Shown here piece after piece: positions 21,501 to 31,205 of a stretch of DNA of 64,000 bases. The stretch covers positions 5,580,001 through 5,644,000 of the forward strand of contig NZ_CP117522.1 in NCBI RefSeq assembly GCF_031679605.1, given 5' to 3'. The notes beneath the pieces are model-generated. The model was not told the origin of the DNA. It made no database searches and saw only the letters and a program-made list of their open reading frames with translations. The stretch's first letter is position 1. Each line of letters starts with the position of its first letter. A program made the position numbers and the translations under genes. The DNA comes from Streptomyces luomodiensis. GTDB lineage: Bacteria; Actinomycetota; Actinomycetes; Streptomycetales; Streptomycetaceae.

Positions 21501-22150
21501 TGGGCATCCCCGGATCCGGTCTGGCCAAGGGCCTGGCCGTCACCCTTCGCACGATGACCCGGAAGTCGCACACCGCGCAGTATCCGGACGCGCAGCCCGA
21601 GCTGCCGCCCCGCACCCGCGGGGTGATCGGGCTGTTCGAGGAGAACTGCACGGTCTGCATGCTGTGCGCCCGGGAATGCCCGGACTGGTGCATCTACATC
21701 GACTCGCACAAGGAGACCGTTCCCCCGGCCGCCCCGGGCGGACGCGAGCGCAGCCGCAATGTGCTGGACCGGTTCGCGATCGACTTCGCCCTGTGCATGT
21801 ACTGCGGTATCTGCATCGAGGTGTGTCCTTTCGACGCGCTCTTCTGGTCGCCGGAGTTCGAGTACGCGGAGGAGGACATCCGCGACCTGACCCATGAGCG
21901 GGACAAGCTCCGCGAGTGGATGTGGACGGTGCCCGCGCCGCCCGCGCTCGACCCGCGTGCGGAGGAGCCGAAGGAGATCGCCGCCGCCCGTAAGGCCGCC
22001 GACAAGCTCGCCGCCGCCGAAGCGGCACAGGCCGAAGCGGCGCAAGCCGAGACAGAGCGAGCCGAGACAAGGCGAGCCGAGGCAGCGCAGGCCGAGACGC
22101 CGCGGCCCGAGGCGGAGAGCGGCCCCGACGGGAACGGAGCCGCCTCGTGA
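21500..22150 (+). CDS. nuoI: NADH-quinone oxidoreductase subunit I (2x[4Fe-4S])
   Basis: A 216-residue ferredoxin-like subunit carrying clusters N6a and N6b. Both motifs are complete: [12 protein letters not shown] and [12 protein letters not shown]. The start shares one base with the nuoH stop (TGATG). After the core (about 150 residues), the tail is an Ala/Glu/Lys-rich, probably helical repeat ([18 protein letters not shown]) of some 55 residues. In a complex lacking NuoE, F and G, this subunit would be the surface-exposed electron entry point, as in ferredoxin-linked complexes. Confidence 0.92.
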   Translation: MGIPGSGLAKGLAVTLRTMTRKSHTAQYPDAQPELPPRTRGVIGLFEENCTVCMLCARECPDWCIYIDSHKETVPPAAPGGRERSRNVLDRFAIDFALCMYCGICIEVCPFDALFWSPEFEYAEEDIRDLTHERDKLREWMWTVPAPPALDPRAEEPKEIAAARKAADKLAAAEAAQAEAAQAETERAETRRAEAAQAETPRPEAESGPDGNGAAS

Positions 22151-22791
22151 GCCCCGCGGTCCAGTTGGCCGCCACCGGCCACGGGTTCCTGTCGCCCACC
22201 GGTGTCGAGATCGCCTTCGTCCTCGTCGCCGTCGCGACCTTCGGCGCGGCCATCGTCACCGTCACCACCAAGCAGCTGGTGCACGCCGCCCTGTGGCTGG
22301 TGGTGACGCTCGGCGGTCTCGCCGTGGAGTACCTCCTGCTCACCGCGGAGTTCATCGCCTGGGTGCAGGTGCTGATCTATGTCGGCTCCGTCGTCGTCCT
22401 CCTCCTCTTCGGGCTGATGCTCACCAAGGCGCCCATCGGCCGCTCCCCGGACGCCGATTCGGGCAACCGGCCGGCCGCGCTCGCGGTGGCCGTGGCCGCC
22501 GCGGGCGTCCTGGTGTGGGTGGTCGTGGACGCCTTCCGGACCACCTGGATCGAGCTCGACAAGGGCGTCCAGGGCTCCACCGCCGTCTCCGGTGAGAGCC
22601 TCTTCCGCCACTGGGTGCTGCCGTTCGAGGCGCTGTCCGTCCTCCTTCTCGCCGCGCTCGTCGGCGCGATCGTCCTGTCCCGCAAGAGTGACCACGACAG
22701 TGGCAAGAGTGACCACGGCAGTGGCAAGAGCGGCCACGACGGCGGCCGGAACCGCGCCCAAGGCGTCGGCCCAGGCAAGGAGAAGCGCTGA
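22147..22791 (+). CDS. nuoJ: NADH-quinone oxidoreductase subunit J
   Basis: A 214-residue subunit with five hydrophobic segments, including [15 protein letters not shown] and the conserved [15 protein letters not shown] stretch. The C-terminus carries three short repeats based on KSDHDSG. GTG overlaps the nuoI stop (GTGA), and the end shares one base with nuoK. Subunit J lines the half-channel between the quinone site and the antiporter modules. Confidence 0.88.
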   Translation: MSPAVQLAATGHGFLSPTGVEIAFVLVAVATFGAAIVTVTTKQLVHAALWLVVTLGGLAVEYLLLTAEFIAWVQVLIYVGSVVVLLLFGLMLTKAPIGRSPDADSGNRPAALAVAVAAAGVLVWVVVDAFRTTWIELDKGVQGSTAVSGESLFRHWVLPFEALSVLLLAALVGAIVLSRKSDHDSGKSDHGSGKSGHDGGRNRAQGVGPGKEKR

Positions 22792-23192
22792 TGCACCTCG
22801 CCTACCCCGCCGTGCTCGCCGTCCTCCTCTTCTGCACCGGTCTGTACGGCGTCCTCGCCCGCCGCAACGCGATCCTGGTGCTGATGTCGGTCGAGCTGAT
22901 GCTCAACGCCGTCAACCTCAACCTCGTCGCCTTCGACGTCTGGCTCCGCGACACCCTGCACGCGGGCCAGGCCCTGACCCTCTTCACCATCGCCATCGCC
23001 GCCGCCGAGATCGGCATCGGCCTCGCCATCGTCCTCCTCGTCCACCGCAATCGCGGCACCGCCGACGTCGACAAGCTCCGGGATCTCGCCGACCCCCCTC
23101 CGGCCGGCACCCCCACCCTGGACGACAGCATGGCAGCCCCCACTGACAACGACGCCGACCAGGCACGACGCGCCCGGAGGCAGACCGCGTGA
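22791..23192 (+). CDS. nuoK: NADH-quinone oxidoreductase subunit K
   Basis: A 133-residue subunit with three helices, related to MrpC. The two buried glutamates needed for proton transfer are visible: [17 protein letters not shown] in helix 2 and [10 protein letters not shown] in helix 3. The last 35 residues are a hydrophilic extension beyond the usual 100-residue length. Start and stop overlap nuoJ (TGATG) and nuoL (GTGA). Confidence 0.9.
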   Translation: MHLAYPAVLAVLLFCTGLYGVLARRNAILVLMSVELMLNAVNLNLVAFDVWLRDTLHAGQALTLFTIAIAAAEIGIGLAIVLLVHRNRGTADVDKLRDLADPPPAGTPTLDDSMAAPTDNDADQARRARRQTA

Positions 23193-25207
23193 CGACCACG
23201 ACCGCCGCCGTTCTCGTCCCCCTCCTGCCCTTCCTCGGCGCCGCCGCCGGACTCCTGCTCGGCCGCCGCGCCCCCGGCTTCGTCCGCCCCCTCGCGGTGC
23301 TGCCCACCCTCGCCGCGGCCGGGCTCGCCGTGCTCGTCGCCGTACGGCAGGGCGGGGGCGCGGGCGGCGGCACGGCCCCGCTCACCGCCGCGACCCGGCT
23401 CGCCGACACCGGCGCGGTCCCCATCGATCTCGCCCTGCACATCGACGGCTTCGCCGCCCTGGTCGCGGTCCTCGTCGCCGTCGTCGCCTGCTGTGTGCAG
23501 ATCTACTCGACCGGCTATCTGCGGGACGACCCCCGCTACCCCTCCTACGCCGCGCTCGTCTCCCTCTTCACCGCCGCGATGCTCCTCGTCGTCTACTCCG
23601 ACGACCTGATCGTGCTGCTCGTCGGCTGGGAGGTCATGGGCATCTGCTCGTACTTCCTGGTGGGCCACTACTGGGAGACCGCGGCCGCGCGCTCCGCGTC
23701 CCTGAAGGCGTTCCTGGTCACCAAGCTCGGCGACGTTCCGTTCCTGATCGGCATCCTCGCGCTCGCGGACGACACCGGCACCTTCCGGATCAGCGAGATC
23801 CACAGCCGGCTGACCTCCGAGACCTCCGGGGTGCCGCTGGACCACCCCACCGTGATCGCGCTGCTGCTGCTGGCCGGGGTGGCGGGCAAGTCCGCGCAGT
23901 TCCCGCTGCACACCTGGCTGCCGGACGCGATGGCCGGCCCCACCCCGGTCTCCGCGCTGATCCACGCGGCCACCATGGTCGCCGCGGGCGTCTACTTCAT
24001 CGCCCGGCTGCTGCCCGTCTTCGCCTCCTCCGCCGCCGCGCTGGCCGTGCTCGCGGCCATGGCGGCCGTCACGATGGTCGGCTCGGCGCTCGCCGCGCTC
24101 GCCCAGGACGACATCAAACGTGTCCTCGCCTACTCGACCGTCGGCCAGCTCGGCTATATGACGGGCGCGCTGGCCGTCGACGACCGCGGCGCCGCCGTCT
24201 TCCACCTGATCGCCCACGGCGCGTTCAAGGCGCTGCTCTTCCTCTGCGCGGGCGTGGTGATCCACGCCGCCGGCACCAACTCCCTCGCCGCCATGTCCCG
24301 GATGAGCGGCCTGGCCCAGCGCATCCCCGACGCCTTCTGGACGATGACGGTCGCGCTGCTCGCGCTCGCCGCCATCCCGCCCTTCGCCGGCTTCTTCTCC
24401 AAGGAGGCCGTCCTCGGCGCGGCCGAGCACGCCGCGACCGGCCACACCTCCGGCGTGCCGACGGGCGTCGGCTGGACCGTGTTCCTCGCCGGACTCCTCA
24501 CCGCGCTCCTCACCGCCGCATACGCGGCCCGGCTGTGGCTGCTCGCCTTCCGCGGCCGGGGCGAGCCCGCCCCCGACCACGGCAGGCAGCCGGTGGTCAT
24601 GAACGTCGTCCTGTGGGTGCTGTTCCTCCCCACGGCCGCCTTCGGCCTCGCCTACGGCGCGCTGCCCGACTGGTTCGACGGCGAGTCGCTCGCCCCGACC
24701 CTCACCACCTCCGTCCTCGGCACCGGTCTGGCCCTCGTCGGCGTCCTCGTCATGTACGGCGCCTGGCGGCACACCTCGGCGCGGGCCGCCCGCGTCCCGC
24801 TCGGCGCGGTGGCCGCCCACCCCGACGCCGCCGACGCCGTCTCCGAGGCCGAGGCCATCGCCACCCACGAGGCGGCCTACGGCTCCATCGCGGGCGCCCG
24901 CGACCCCGCCGACCCCGGGCGGCTGCTTCTCGGTCCGCTGCACCGCCACGCGGCCGTCGGCTTCCACCTCGACGCCGTCTACAGCGCCCTGTTCGTGCGG
25001 CCCGTACGGGCCGCCGCCCGGCTCGTCCGCTTCCTCGACCGCGAGGTCGTCGAGACGTACGTACGCGGCGCGGGCGGCACGCCACGGCTGCTCGGCGCGG
25101 CCGTCCGCCGCGCCCAGACCGGCAATGTGCAGACCTACCTCGGCGCGCTGCTCGCGGGCTCCCTCGTCCTGGCCGTGGCCGCCGTCCTCGTCGCAGCGGG
25201 AGCCTGA
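23189..25207 (+). CDS. nuoL: NADH-quinone oxidoreductase subunit L (proton pump)
   Basis: A 672-residue antiporter-like subunit with about 16 helices. The helix-5 Glu ([13 protein letters not shown]), the helix-7 Lys ([19 protein letters not shown]) and the channel segment [15 protein letters not shown] are conserved, as is the [15 protein letters not shown] segment. The key pumping residues are therefore present. The C-terminal region, including the lateral helix, is shifted by a hydrophilic insert around residues 530-590. GTG overlaps nuoK by four bases. Confidence 0.92.
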   Translation: MTTTTAAVLVPLLPFLGAAAGLLLGRRAPGFVRPLAVLPTLAAAGLAVLVAVRQGGGAGGGTAPLTAATRLADTGAVPIDLALHIDGFAALVAVLVAVVACCVQIYSTGYLRDDPRYPSYAALVSLFTAAMLLVVYSDDLIVLLVGWEVMGICSYFLVGHYWETAAARSASLKAFLVTKLGDVPFLIGILALADDTGTFRISEIHSRLTSETSGVPLDHPTVIALLLLAGVAGKSAQFPLHTWLPDAMAGPTPVSALIHAATMVAAGVYFIARLLPVFASSAAALAVLAAMAAVTMVGSALAALAQDDIKRVLAYSTVGQLGYMTGALAVDDRGAAVFHLIAHGAFKALLFLCAGVVIHAAGTNSLAAMSRMSGLAQRIPDAFWTMTVALLALAAIPPFAGFFSKEAVLGAAEHAATGHTSGVPTGVGWTVFLAGLLTALLTAAYAARLWLLAFRGRGEPAPDHGRQPVVMNVVLWVLFLPTAAFGLAYGALPDWFDGESLAPTLTTSVLGTGLALVGVLVMYGAWRHTSARAARVPLGAVAAHPDAADAVSEAEAIATHEAAYGSIAGARDPADPGRLLLGPLHRHAAVGFHLDAVYSALFVRPVRAAARLVRFLDREVVETYVRGAGGTPRLLGAAVRRAQTGNVQTYLGALLAGSLVLAVAAVLVAAGA

Positions 25208-25210
25208 CCC

Positions 25211-26800
25211 GTGAACCACACCGCCCTGCAAGCCCTCCTCGCCGCCGTGGTCGTGCTCCCCCTGCTCGGCAGCGTCGCCGCCCTGCTGCCGGCCCCGCCC
25301 GGACTGCGCGGCCGCGGGCCCGACCAGGCCGTCCTGCGCCACGGCGTGACCGTCACCGGGGCGGTGCTCGCCGCCGCCATCGCCCTGGCCGCCGGTTTCG
25401 ACCACGACCACCCGGCCCGGATGCAGGCCCAGACGGACATCGGCTGGATCCCGGCGCTGGACATCCGCATCCACCTCGGCGTGGACGGCGTCTCGCTGCC
25501 GCTGCTGGTGCTGACCGCGCTGCTGACCTTCCTCAGCGCGCTCTACGCGTACTTCAACCGGCCCTCCGGACCGTCCCCCAAGGCGTTCGTCGCGCTGCTG
25601 CTGCTCCTGGAAGCCGGCACCCTGGCCAGCTTCGCGGTGCTGGACCTGATGCTGTTCTTCCTGGCGTTCGAGATGGTCCTCATCCCGATGTACTTCCTCA
25701 TCAACCGGTGGGGAGGCGCCGAGCGGGAGCGCGCCGCCTGGCGGTTCATCCTCTACACGCTGCTCGGCTCCGTCGTCATGCTGCTTGGCCTCCTCCTCGT
25801 CGGGCTCAAGGGCGGCACCTTCGACATGGTGGCACTCGCCACCGACAAAGGCGCCGGGCTCAGCCACACCACCCAGCTGATCGCGGCCCTCGCCATCCTC
25901 GTCGGACTCGCCGTCAAGGCCCCCATGTGGCCGCTGCACAGCTGGCTGCCCGACGCCCACACCGCCGCCCCCACCGTCGGCTCGGTGCTGCTGGCGGGCG
26001 TGCTGCTGAAGATGGGCACCTACGGGCTGGTCCGCATCGTGCTGCCGATGACCCCCGAGGCGGCCCACACCTACGCGCCCTACCTCGCCGCGTTCGCCGT
26101 GGTCGGCATCATCTACGGCTCCCTCGCCTGCCTCGCCCTGGCCCGAACCGGCGCCAAGGGCGACCTCAAGCGCCTGATCGCCTACTCCTCCGTCGGCCAT
26201 ATGGGCTTCGTGCTGCTGGGCATCGCGACCCTCACCCCCACCGGCGTGAACGGCGCGCTCTTCGCCAACATCGCCCACGGCCTGATCACCGGCCTGCTCT
26301 TCTTCCTCGTCGGCGCCCTCAAGGACCGCTCCGGCACCACCGACCTCGACCAGCTCTCGGGCACCAGCGGCGCCGCCCTGTACGGCAGGGCGCCACGCCT
26401 CGGCGGGCTGCTCGCCTTCGGCGCCGTGGCCTCCCTGGGGCTGCCCGGACTCGCCGGGTTCTGGGGCGAGATGCTCGCCATGTTCGGCGCCTTCGACCCC
26501 GCCGACGGGCTCAGCCGCCCCGCGTTCCTCACCTATACGGCGCTCGCCGGCTTCGGCACCCTGCTGACCGCCGCGTACATGCTCGTCGTCGTACGGCGCG
26601 TCTGCATGGGCGACCACCCCATCGAGCCCGGTACCGGGACCGAGGCCGAGCGGCCCGCCCTGGCCGACGTCCACGGCTACGAATTCGCCGCCTGGAGCCC
26701 CCTGGTGGCCCTCACCGTCCTCGCCGGACTGTGGCCCGCGGTCCTCCTCGGCCTCACGGACCCGGCCGTGCAGCAGCTCCTCGCGGGAGGCAACCGATGA
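25211..26800 (+). CDS. nuoM: NADH-quinone oxidoreductase subunit M (proton pump)
   Basis: A 529-residue antiporter-like subunit with 13-14 helices. Conserved charged residues include Glu in LAFEMVLIPMYFLI, Lys in GLAVKAPMWPLHSWLPDAH and Lys in LLKMGTYGLVR. The start GTG at 25211 lies three bases after the nuoL stop, and the end overlaps nuoN (ATGA). It pumps protons as part of the membrane arm. Confidence 0.92.
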   Translation: MNHTALQALLAAVVVLPLLGSVAALLPAPPGLRGRGPDQAVLRHGVTVTGAVLAAAIALAAGFDHDHPARMQAQTDIGWIPALDIRIHLGVDGVSLPLLVLTALLTFLSALYAYFNRPSGPSPKAFVALLLLLEAGTLASFAVLDLMLFFLAFEMVLIPMYFLINRWGGAERERAAWRFILYTLLGSVVMLLGLLLVGLKGGTFDMVALATDKGAGLSHTTQLIAALAILVGLAVKAPMWPLHSWLPDAHTAAPTVGSVLLAGVLLKMGTYGLVRIVLPMTPEAAHTYAPYLAAFAVVGIIYGSLACLALARTGAKGDLKRLIAYSSVGHMGFVLLGIATLTPTGVNGALFANIAHGLITGLLFFLVGALKDRSGTTDLDQLSGTSGAALYGRAPRLGGLLAFGAVASLGLPGLAGFWGEMLAMFGAFDPADGLSRPAFLTYTALAGFGTLLTAAYMLVVVRRVCMGDHPIEPGTGTEAERPALADVHGYEFAAWSPLVALTVLAGLWPAVLLGLTDPAVQQLLAGGNR

Positions 26801-28356
26801 CTCCGCACGCCTCGGGCCTCGCCACGAGCCTCGTCCAGTCCGTCGACTGGCTCGCCGTCGCGCCGCCCACCATCGCGGCCCTGGCCGCCCTCGCCGTCCT
26901 CGTCGCCGACCTCTTCCTGCCCGAGCGCCGGAAGCCCCTGCTGGGCTGGGTGGCGATAGCGGGACTCGCGCTGGCCGCGCTCAGCCTGCTGCCGCTGCTG
27001 GACGGCGAACGCTCCACCTTCTGCCTGACCACCGGCGCCCACGCGTGCAGCTACACGGCCGACACCTTCGCCCTCGTCATCCAGTTCCTGGTGCTCGGCG
27101 GGGCCCTGCTCACCGCGCTGCTGTCCTTCAGCGCCTGCGACGATCTCAAACTTCCCGCCGGCGAATTCTGGTTCCTGCTACTGTCCTCCGCCGCGGGAGC
27201 GGCCCTGCTGCCCGCCTCCCGCGATCTGGCCACCCTGGTCATCGCCCTCGAAGTGGCCTCGCTCCCGGCCTTCGCCCTCGTGGGCCTGCGCCGCGGCGAC
27301 CGCCTCTCCTCCGAGGCCGCGCTGAAGTTCTTCCTCTCCTCGGTCACCGCGACCGCCGTGATGCTGCTCGGCGTCAGCTTCGTCTACGCCGCGACCGGCA
27401 GCCTCCACCTGTCCCGGATCGCCGCCGCCCTCACCCACGTCGACCCGCGCCTCGACACGCTCGCCCAGACCGGGGTCGTGCTCACCCTGGTGGGCTTCGC
27501 GTTCAAGACCGCCGCCGTGCCGTTCCACTTCTGGGTGCCCGACACCTACGTCGGCGCGCCCGTGCCCGTCGCCGCGTACCTTTCCGTCGTCGGTAAGGCG
27601 GTCGGCTTCTCCGGCCTCATCCTGGTGACCGTCCTCGCCTTCCCCTCGTACGCCGATGTGTGGGGCCCGGCCGTGGCGGTCCTGGCCGCCCTCACCATGA
27701 CCGCTGGGAACGCCGCGGCGCTGCGCCAGCGCCCGGAGCGCGCCTTCAGCGCCGTACGCCTGCTCGCCTGGTCCTCCGTCGCACAGGCGGGCTATCTGCT
27801 GGTCCCGATCGCCGCGGCCGGCTACGCCGACTCCGCCGGGGACGCCTCCCGCGCCATCGGCTCCACCGTGGCGTACGCCCTGATGTACGCGGCCGTGAAC
27901 CTCGGCGCCTTCGCCGTGGCCGCCCTGGTGGCCCGCAGCAGCCCGGCCAACCGGCTCACCGACTACCGCGGGCTGTACGCGGCCCGCCCGGCCGCCGCCC
28001 TGGCACTGGGCTTCTTCCTGCTGTGCCTGGCCGGGCTGCCCCCGGGCGTCATCGGGCTCTTCGCCAAGGTGACCGTCTTCTCGGCGGCCGTGGACGCGGG
28101 GCTCGGCTGGCTCGCGGTGGTGATGGCCCTGAACGTGGTGGTGGCGCTGTACTACTACCTCCAGTGGACGGCGGTGCTCTTCCGCGCACCCGAGCCCGCC
28201 GCCCAGGCGGAGCCCGCGCCCGCCGCCATGGCCCCCGCCCCCCGCCCGGCCGCCGTCCCCCTTACGGCCGCCATCGGCCTCACCGCGATCATCGGCATCG
28301 CCCTCTCCGGCGCCCCGCAGCTCGTTCTGCGGTTCGCTTCGGACACCCTGCTGTAG
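26797..28356 (+). CDS. nuoN: NADH-quinone oxidoreductase subunit N (proton pump)
   Basis: A 519-residue antiporter-like subunit, last of the operon. The Glu in LVIALEVASLPAFAL, Lys in VGFAFKTAAVPFHFWVPD and a second Lys in YLSVVGKAVGF are conserved. A Pro/Ala-rich loop (about residues 465-490) precedes the last helix. ATG at 26797 overlaps the nuoM stop. The operon then stops; the next gene has its own promoter. No nuoD, E, F or G occurs anywhere in the window, so those functions, if used, must come from another locus. Confidence 0.92.
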   Translation: MTPHASGLATSLVQSVDWLAVAPPTIAALAALAVLVADLFLPERRKPLLGWVAIAGLALAALSLLPLLDGERSTFCLTTGAHACSYTADTFALVIQFLVLGGALLTALLSFSACDDLKLPAGEFWFLLLSSAAGAALLPASRDLATLVIALEVASLPAFALVGLRRGDRLSSEAALKFFLSSVTATAVMLLGVSFVYAATGSLHLSRIAAALTHVDPRLDTLAQTGVVLTLVGFAFKTAAVPFHFWVPDTYVGAPVPVAAYLSVVGKAVGFSGLILVTVLAFPSYADVWGPAVAVLAALTMTAGNAAALRQRPERAFSAVRLLAWSSVAQAGYLLVPIAAAGYADSAGDASRAIGSTVAYALMYAAVNLGAFAVAALVARSSPANRLTDYRGLYAARPAAALALGFFLLCLAGLPPGVIGLFAKVTVFSAAVDAGLGWLAVVMALNVVVALYYYLQWTAVLFRAPEPAAQAEPAPAAMAPAPRPAAVPLTAAIGLTAIIGIALSGAPQLVLRFASDTLL

Positions 28357-28419
28357 CCGCCGGGCGGCCGGGCGCCCGAGGCCGAGCGCGTCCCCGCACG
28401 TCCGCACCCGTGTGCACGA

Positions 28420-28446
28420 GGGAACTGGTGCCCTTCGCCTGGCGTT
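28420..28446 (+). promoter_or_regulatory. Candidate SigR-type promoter for htpX
   Basis: GGGAAC at 28420-28425 is followed after exactly 18 bases by GTT at 28444-28446. This matches the known SigR (thiol-oxidative stress) pattern of Streptomyces, GGGAAY-N18-GTT. It would start transcription about 70 bases upstream of the htpX start codon. A small hairpin (AGGTG-GAAA-CACCT) lies in the resulting leader. Confidence 0.5.
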
Positions 28447-28523
28447 GACCTTTTCAGAAGGGTCCACTGGAAGGTGGAAACACCTGGCGAAGGGTTCCCT
28501 GCGGCACATCGGGAGGGCGCACA

Positions 28524-29390
28524 GTGCACCGCCGGCACAACGGGCTGAAAACCGCCGTACTCCTCGGGGGACTGTCCGCGCTCATCATCCTCATCGGCAG
28601 CCTCTTCGGCCGTACCGGACTGGTCATCGCGGTCGTCGTCGCACTGGGGACCAACGCGTACGCCTACTGGAACAGCGACAAGCTGGCCCTGCGCGCGATG
28701 CGCGCCCGCCCCGTCAGCGAGTTCGAGGCGCCACAGCTGTACCGCATGGTGCGCGAGCTCTCCACGGCCGCCCGCCAGCCCATGCCCCGGCTCTACATCT
28801 CCCCGACCGACGCCCCCAACGCCTTCGCGACCGGCCGCAACCCCCGTAAGGCGGCCGTCTGCTGCACCGACGGCATTCTGCGGCTGCTCGACGAGCGGGA
28901 GCTGCGCGGGGTCATCGGCCATGAGCTCAGCCATGTCTACAACCGCGACATCCTGATCTCCTCGATCGCGGGCGCGCTCGCCAGCGTCGTCATGTTCCTG
29001 GTGAACTTCGCCTGGCTGATCCCGGTGGGCCGGTCCGACGACGACGAGGGCCCCGGCTTTCTCGGCATGCTGCTGATCATGATTCTCGGCCCGCTCGCGG
29101 CCTCCATCATCCAGCTCGCCGTGAGCCGCTCCCGCGAGTACGAGGCGGACGCCTCCGGCGCCCAGCTCACCGGCGACCCCCTGGCCCTCGCCAGCGCCCT
29201 GCGCAAGCTGGAGACCGGTACCCAGCAGCTTCCGCTGCCGCCCGAGCCCCGGCTGGAGACCGCGAGCCACATGATGATCGCCAACCCTTTCCGCGCCGGT
29301 GAGGGCATGGCCAAGCTCTTCTCCACCCACCCGCCCATGCGGGAGCGCATCGCCCGCCTCGAACAGATGGCAGGAGGCCGCCGACCGTGA
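28524..29390 (+). CDS. htpX: HtpX-like membrane zinc metalloprotease (M48)
   Basis: A 288-residue quality-control protease of the cytoplasmic membrane. Two N-terminal helices (about residues 9-27 and 30-48) precede the catalytic domain. The zinc site is HELSH (near residue 133), and the third ligand Glu is in [10 protein letters not shown]. Two more hydrophobic segments lie around residues 150-170 and 178-200. GTG at 28524 has GGGAGGG seven bases upstream. It is followed, with overlap, by yccF. The preceding SigR-like promoter would fit a role in clearing oxidatively damaged membrane proteins. Confidence 0.93.
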   Translation: MHRRHNGLKTAVLLGGLSALIILIGSLFGRTGLVIAVVVALGTNAYAYWNSDKLALRAMRARPVSEFEAPQLYRMVRELSTAARQPMPRLYISPTDAPNAFATGRNPRKAAVCCTDGILRLLDERELRGVIGHELSHVYNRDILISSIAGALASVVMFLVNFAWLIPVGRSDDDEGPGFLGMLLIMILGPLAASIIQLAVSRSREYEADASGAQLTGDPLALASALRKLETGTQQLPLPPEPRLETASHMMIANPFRAGEGMAKLFSTHPPMRERIARLEQMAGGRRP

Positions 29391-29779
29391 AAACCCTGCT
29401 CAACCTGATCTGGCTGATCCTCTCCGGCTTCTGGCTGGCGATCCTCTACTTCCTCGCCGGGGTCCTCCTCTTCATCACGATCATCGGCATACCCTTCGGG
29501 ATCGCCTCCTGGCGCATCGCCGGCTTCACCCTCTGGCCCTTCGGCCGCATGGCCGTCCCCCGCCGCGACGCCGGAGCGGCCTCGTGCGTCGGCAACGTCC
29601 TCTGGCTCGTCCTCGCGGGCTGGTGGCTGGCGCTGGGCCACCTGATCACCGGCGTCGCCCTCTGCCTCACGATCATCGGCATCCCCCTGGGCCTGGCCAA
29701 CTTCAAGCTCATCCCGATCTCCCTGACCCCCCTCGGCCATGAGATCGTCCCCACCGACCAGCCCTTCGGCCACCGCTGA
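29387..29779 (+). CDS. yccF: YccF family inner membrane protein
   Basis: A 130-residue protein with an internal duplication. The phrase [13 protein letters not shown] in the first half recurs as [13 protein letters not shown] in the second, each after a hydrophobic segment (YccF/DUF307). About four helices. Function unknown. GTG overlaps the htpX stop by four bases (GTGA), so the pair is cotranscribed and translationally coupled. Confidence 0.88.
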   Translation: MKTLLNLIWLILSGFWLAILYFLAGVLLFITIIGIPFGIASWRIAGFTLWPFGRMAVPRRDAGAASCVGNVLWLVLAGWWLALGHLITGVALCLTIIGIPLGLANFKLIPISLTPLGHEIVPTDQPFGHR

Positions 29780-29836
29780 CCGGGCCGCGCTTCCCGCCTG
29801 GGCGAGGCCGGGCGACAGACCCCCTCCACACGCGAC

Positions 29837-29858
29837 CGCCGGGGCCGGGGCCCCGGCG
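29837..29858. terminator. Hairpin between convergent yccF and yajQ
   Basis: CGCCGGGGCC at 29837-29846 pairs perfectly with GGCCCCGGCG at 29849-29858 with a two-base spacer. Placed between two convergent genes, it could terminate in both directions. Confidence 0.55.
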
Positions 29859-29879
29859 TGCCGTACTCGGCGGACCGGG

Positions 29880-30368
29880 CTACCGGTAGTTGACGAACTG
29901 CACCGCGAAGTCGAGGTCCTTGCCCTTGATCAGCGCGATCACGGACTGCAGGTCGTCCCGGCTCTTGGACGTCACCCGCAGCTCATCGCCCTGCACCTGC
30001 GCCTTGACGCCCTTGGGGCCCTCATCGCGGATGATCTTGGCGACCTTCTTCGCGTTCTCCTGCGAGATCCCCTCCTGGAGCGAGGCGAAGATCTTGTACT
30101 CCTTGCCCGAGGCCTGCGGCTCCCCCGCGTCCAGGGCCTTCAGCGAGATCCCGCGCTTGACCAGCTTGGACTGGAAGACATCGAGGATCGCCTTGACCCG
30201 CTCCTCGGAGTTGGCCCGCATCTCGATCCGCTCGCCCGACCAGGCGATCGAGGCGCCGACGTTCTTGAAGTCGTAGCGCTGGGAGATCTCGCGGCTCGCC
30301 TGGTTGAGAGCGTTGTCGACCTCCTGCCGCTCGACCTTCGAGACGATGTCGAAACTGGAGTCGGCCAT
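29880..30368 (-). CDS. yajQ: YajQ family nucleotide-binding protein
   Basis: A 162-residue protein beginning [20 protein letters not shown] and ending [12 protein letters not shown], both near-invariant in the YajQ/DUF520 family. The family folds as two ferredoxin-like domains and binds nucleic acid; some members bind cyclic di-GMP. ATG at 30368 has AGGAG upstream; a longer frame adds residues not found in the family. The tRNA-Tyr gene lies on the opposite strand beyond its promoter. Confidence 0.93.
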   Translation of the reverse strand: MADSSFDIVSKVERQEVDNALNQASREISQRYDFKNVGASIAWSGERIEMRANSEERVKAILDVFQSKLVKRGISLKALDAGEPQASGKEYKIFASLQEGISQENAKKVAKIIRDEGPKGVKAQVQGDELRVTSKSRDDLQSVIALIKGKDLDFAVQFVNYR

Positions 30369-30557
30369 CTTGAGTTGGCTCCTCGTACGTAGATCCGGCA
30401 GTGGCACGGCCCAACGGACCGCTTCAGCCAGCCTAGCGATCTCGGTCATGATCCAGAGGCGATCAACCGGGTGGCGAAGCACCCCGGGACATCAGGTATT
30501 GTTTACGTCGTTGCCAGGGAGCAGCGCCGCGAGAGCGGGGCACCTGGCCACATCCCA

Positions 30558-30639
30558 GGCGGTGTGCCCGAGTGGCCAATGGGAGCGGACTGTAAATCCG
30601 TCGGCTTAGCCTACCCAGGTTCGAATCCTGGCGCCGCCA
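30558..30639 (+). tRNA. tRNA-Tyr (GTA)
   Basis: An 82-base class II tRNA. The acceptor stem GGCGGTG pairs with CGCCGCC (one G-T pair), discriminator A, and the T loop GGTTCGAATCC is canonical. The anticodon GTA is at 30592-30594, followed by a long variable arm as required for tRNA-Tyr. CCA is not encoded. The 3' side is flanked by a recombinase remnant. Confidence 0.95.
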
Positions 30640-30650
30640 CATCAGGGAAA

Positions 30651-30685
30651 CGGCCCCCGAGCTGCGAAAACGCGGCCGGGGGCCG
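30651..30685 (+). terminator. Terminator after tRNA-Tyr
   Basis: CGGCCCCCG at 30651-30659 pairs with CGGGGGCCG at 30677-30685. The inner GCG/CGC pairs close over an AAAA loop. Weakly T-rich sequence follows. Confidence 0.75.
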
Positions 30686-30799
30686 TTCTCGTCGGCGAGC
30701 GAGGATCGCGCCCGGAATAGGCGATCTATCCCACTGTGTCTCACCCGATCTCGCGTGCTGACCACTGCGTGTGGGGCATGCGTGGGGCACGCTCGGGGA

Positions 30800-31015
30800 T
30801 CATCCCCAGTTCTTCAGAGCCTCATCGATCCGGGCGTTCGCCATGGCTGTGGCGCCGTCCAGACACTTCGCGTACACCTTCAGCAGCACGGCGACCGTGT
30901 GACCGGCACGGCGCGCGACCTCCATGGGGTCCACCCCAGAGTTCAGCCATAGGGACACGCACGCGTGACGCAGGTCGTAGGGACGGGCGGCCAGGGGAAC
31001 CCCGGCGTCAGCCGT
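30800..31015 (-). pseudogene. Tyrosine recombinase (integrase) C-terminal remnant
   Basis: About 70 residues of a phage/ICE-type integrase end in a normal stop at 30800. Recognisable are PYDLRHACVSLWLNSGV (catalytic Arg), RRAGHTVAVLL (second His) and KVYAKCLDG (nucleophilic Tyr). Upstream of about 31015 the frame no longer resembles the family, and the first catalytic Arg region is gone, so the gene is truncated. It points away from, and ends 161 bases beyond, the tRNA-Tyr, the usual placement of an integrase at its tRNA attachment site. This looks like the scar of an integrated element. Confidence 0.8.
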
Positions 31016-31205
31016 ACAGGGTGACGCGTGGGGCGGGGCGCTCCGGAGCACACGTTCCGGGCCCGCGGGTGGTGCGGGCCCGCCCGCTCGTGCGCGCACC
31101 GGGCCTGCCGCCGTACGGGCGGCCGTCCGTCGTGGCGCACGGCGGGCACCGTAAGGCCGCTCCTAGGGTGGTGATTCCCCCGTATCAGGACAGAGAGGGC
31201 GGATC

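Noticed and set aside
22802..26674. A 1290-codon open frame on the minus strand opposite nuoK-nuoL-nuoM
   Set aside because: The sense strand carries conserved complex I genes; the antisense translation is Gly/Gly-Asp/Gln-rich with no domain, a typical shadow frame at high G+C.
24535..26796. Long upstream extension of the nuoN reading frame
   Set aside because: The extension overlaps nuoL and nuoM and is Arg/Pro-rich; the ATG at 26797 overlapping the nuoM stop gives the normal family N-terminus.
30640..31205. A second copy of the tRNA-Tyr 3' end as an attachment-site repeat
   Set aside because: I looked for the GGTTCGAATCCTGGCGCC segment downstream and did not find it within the window.
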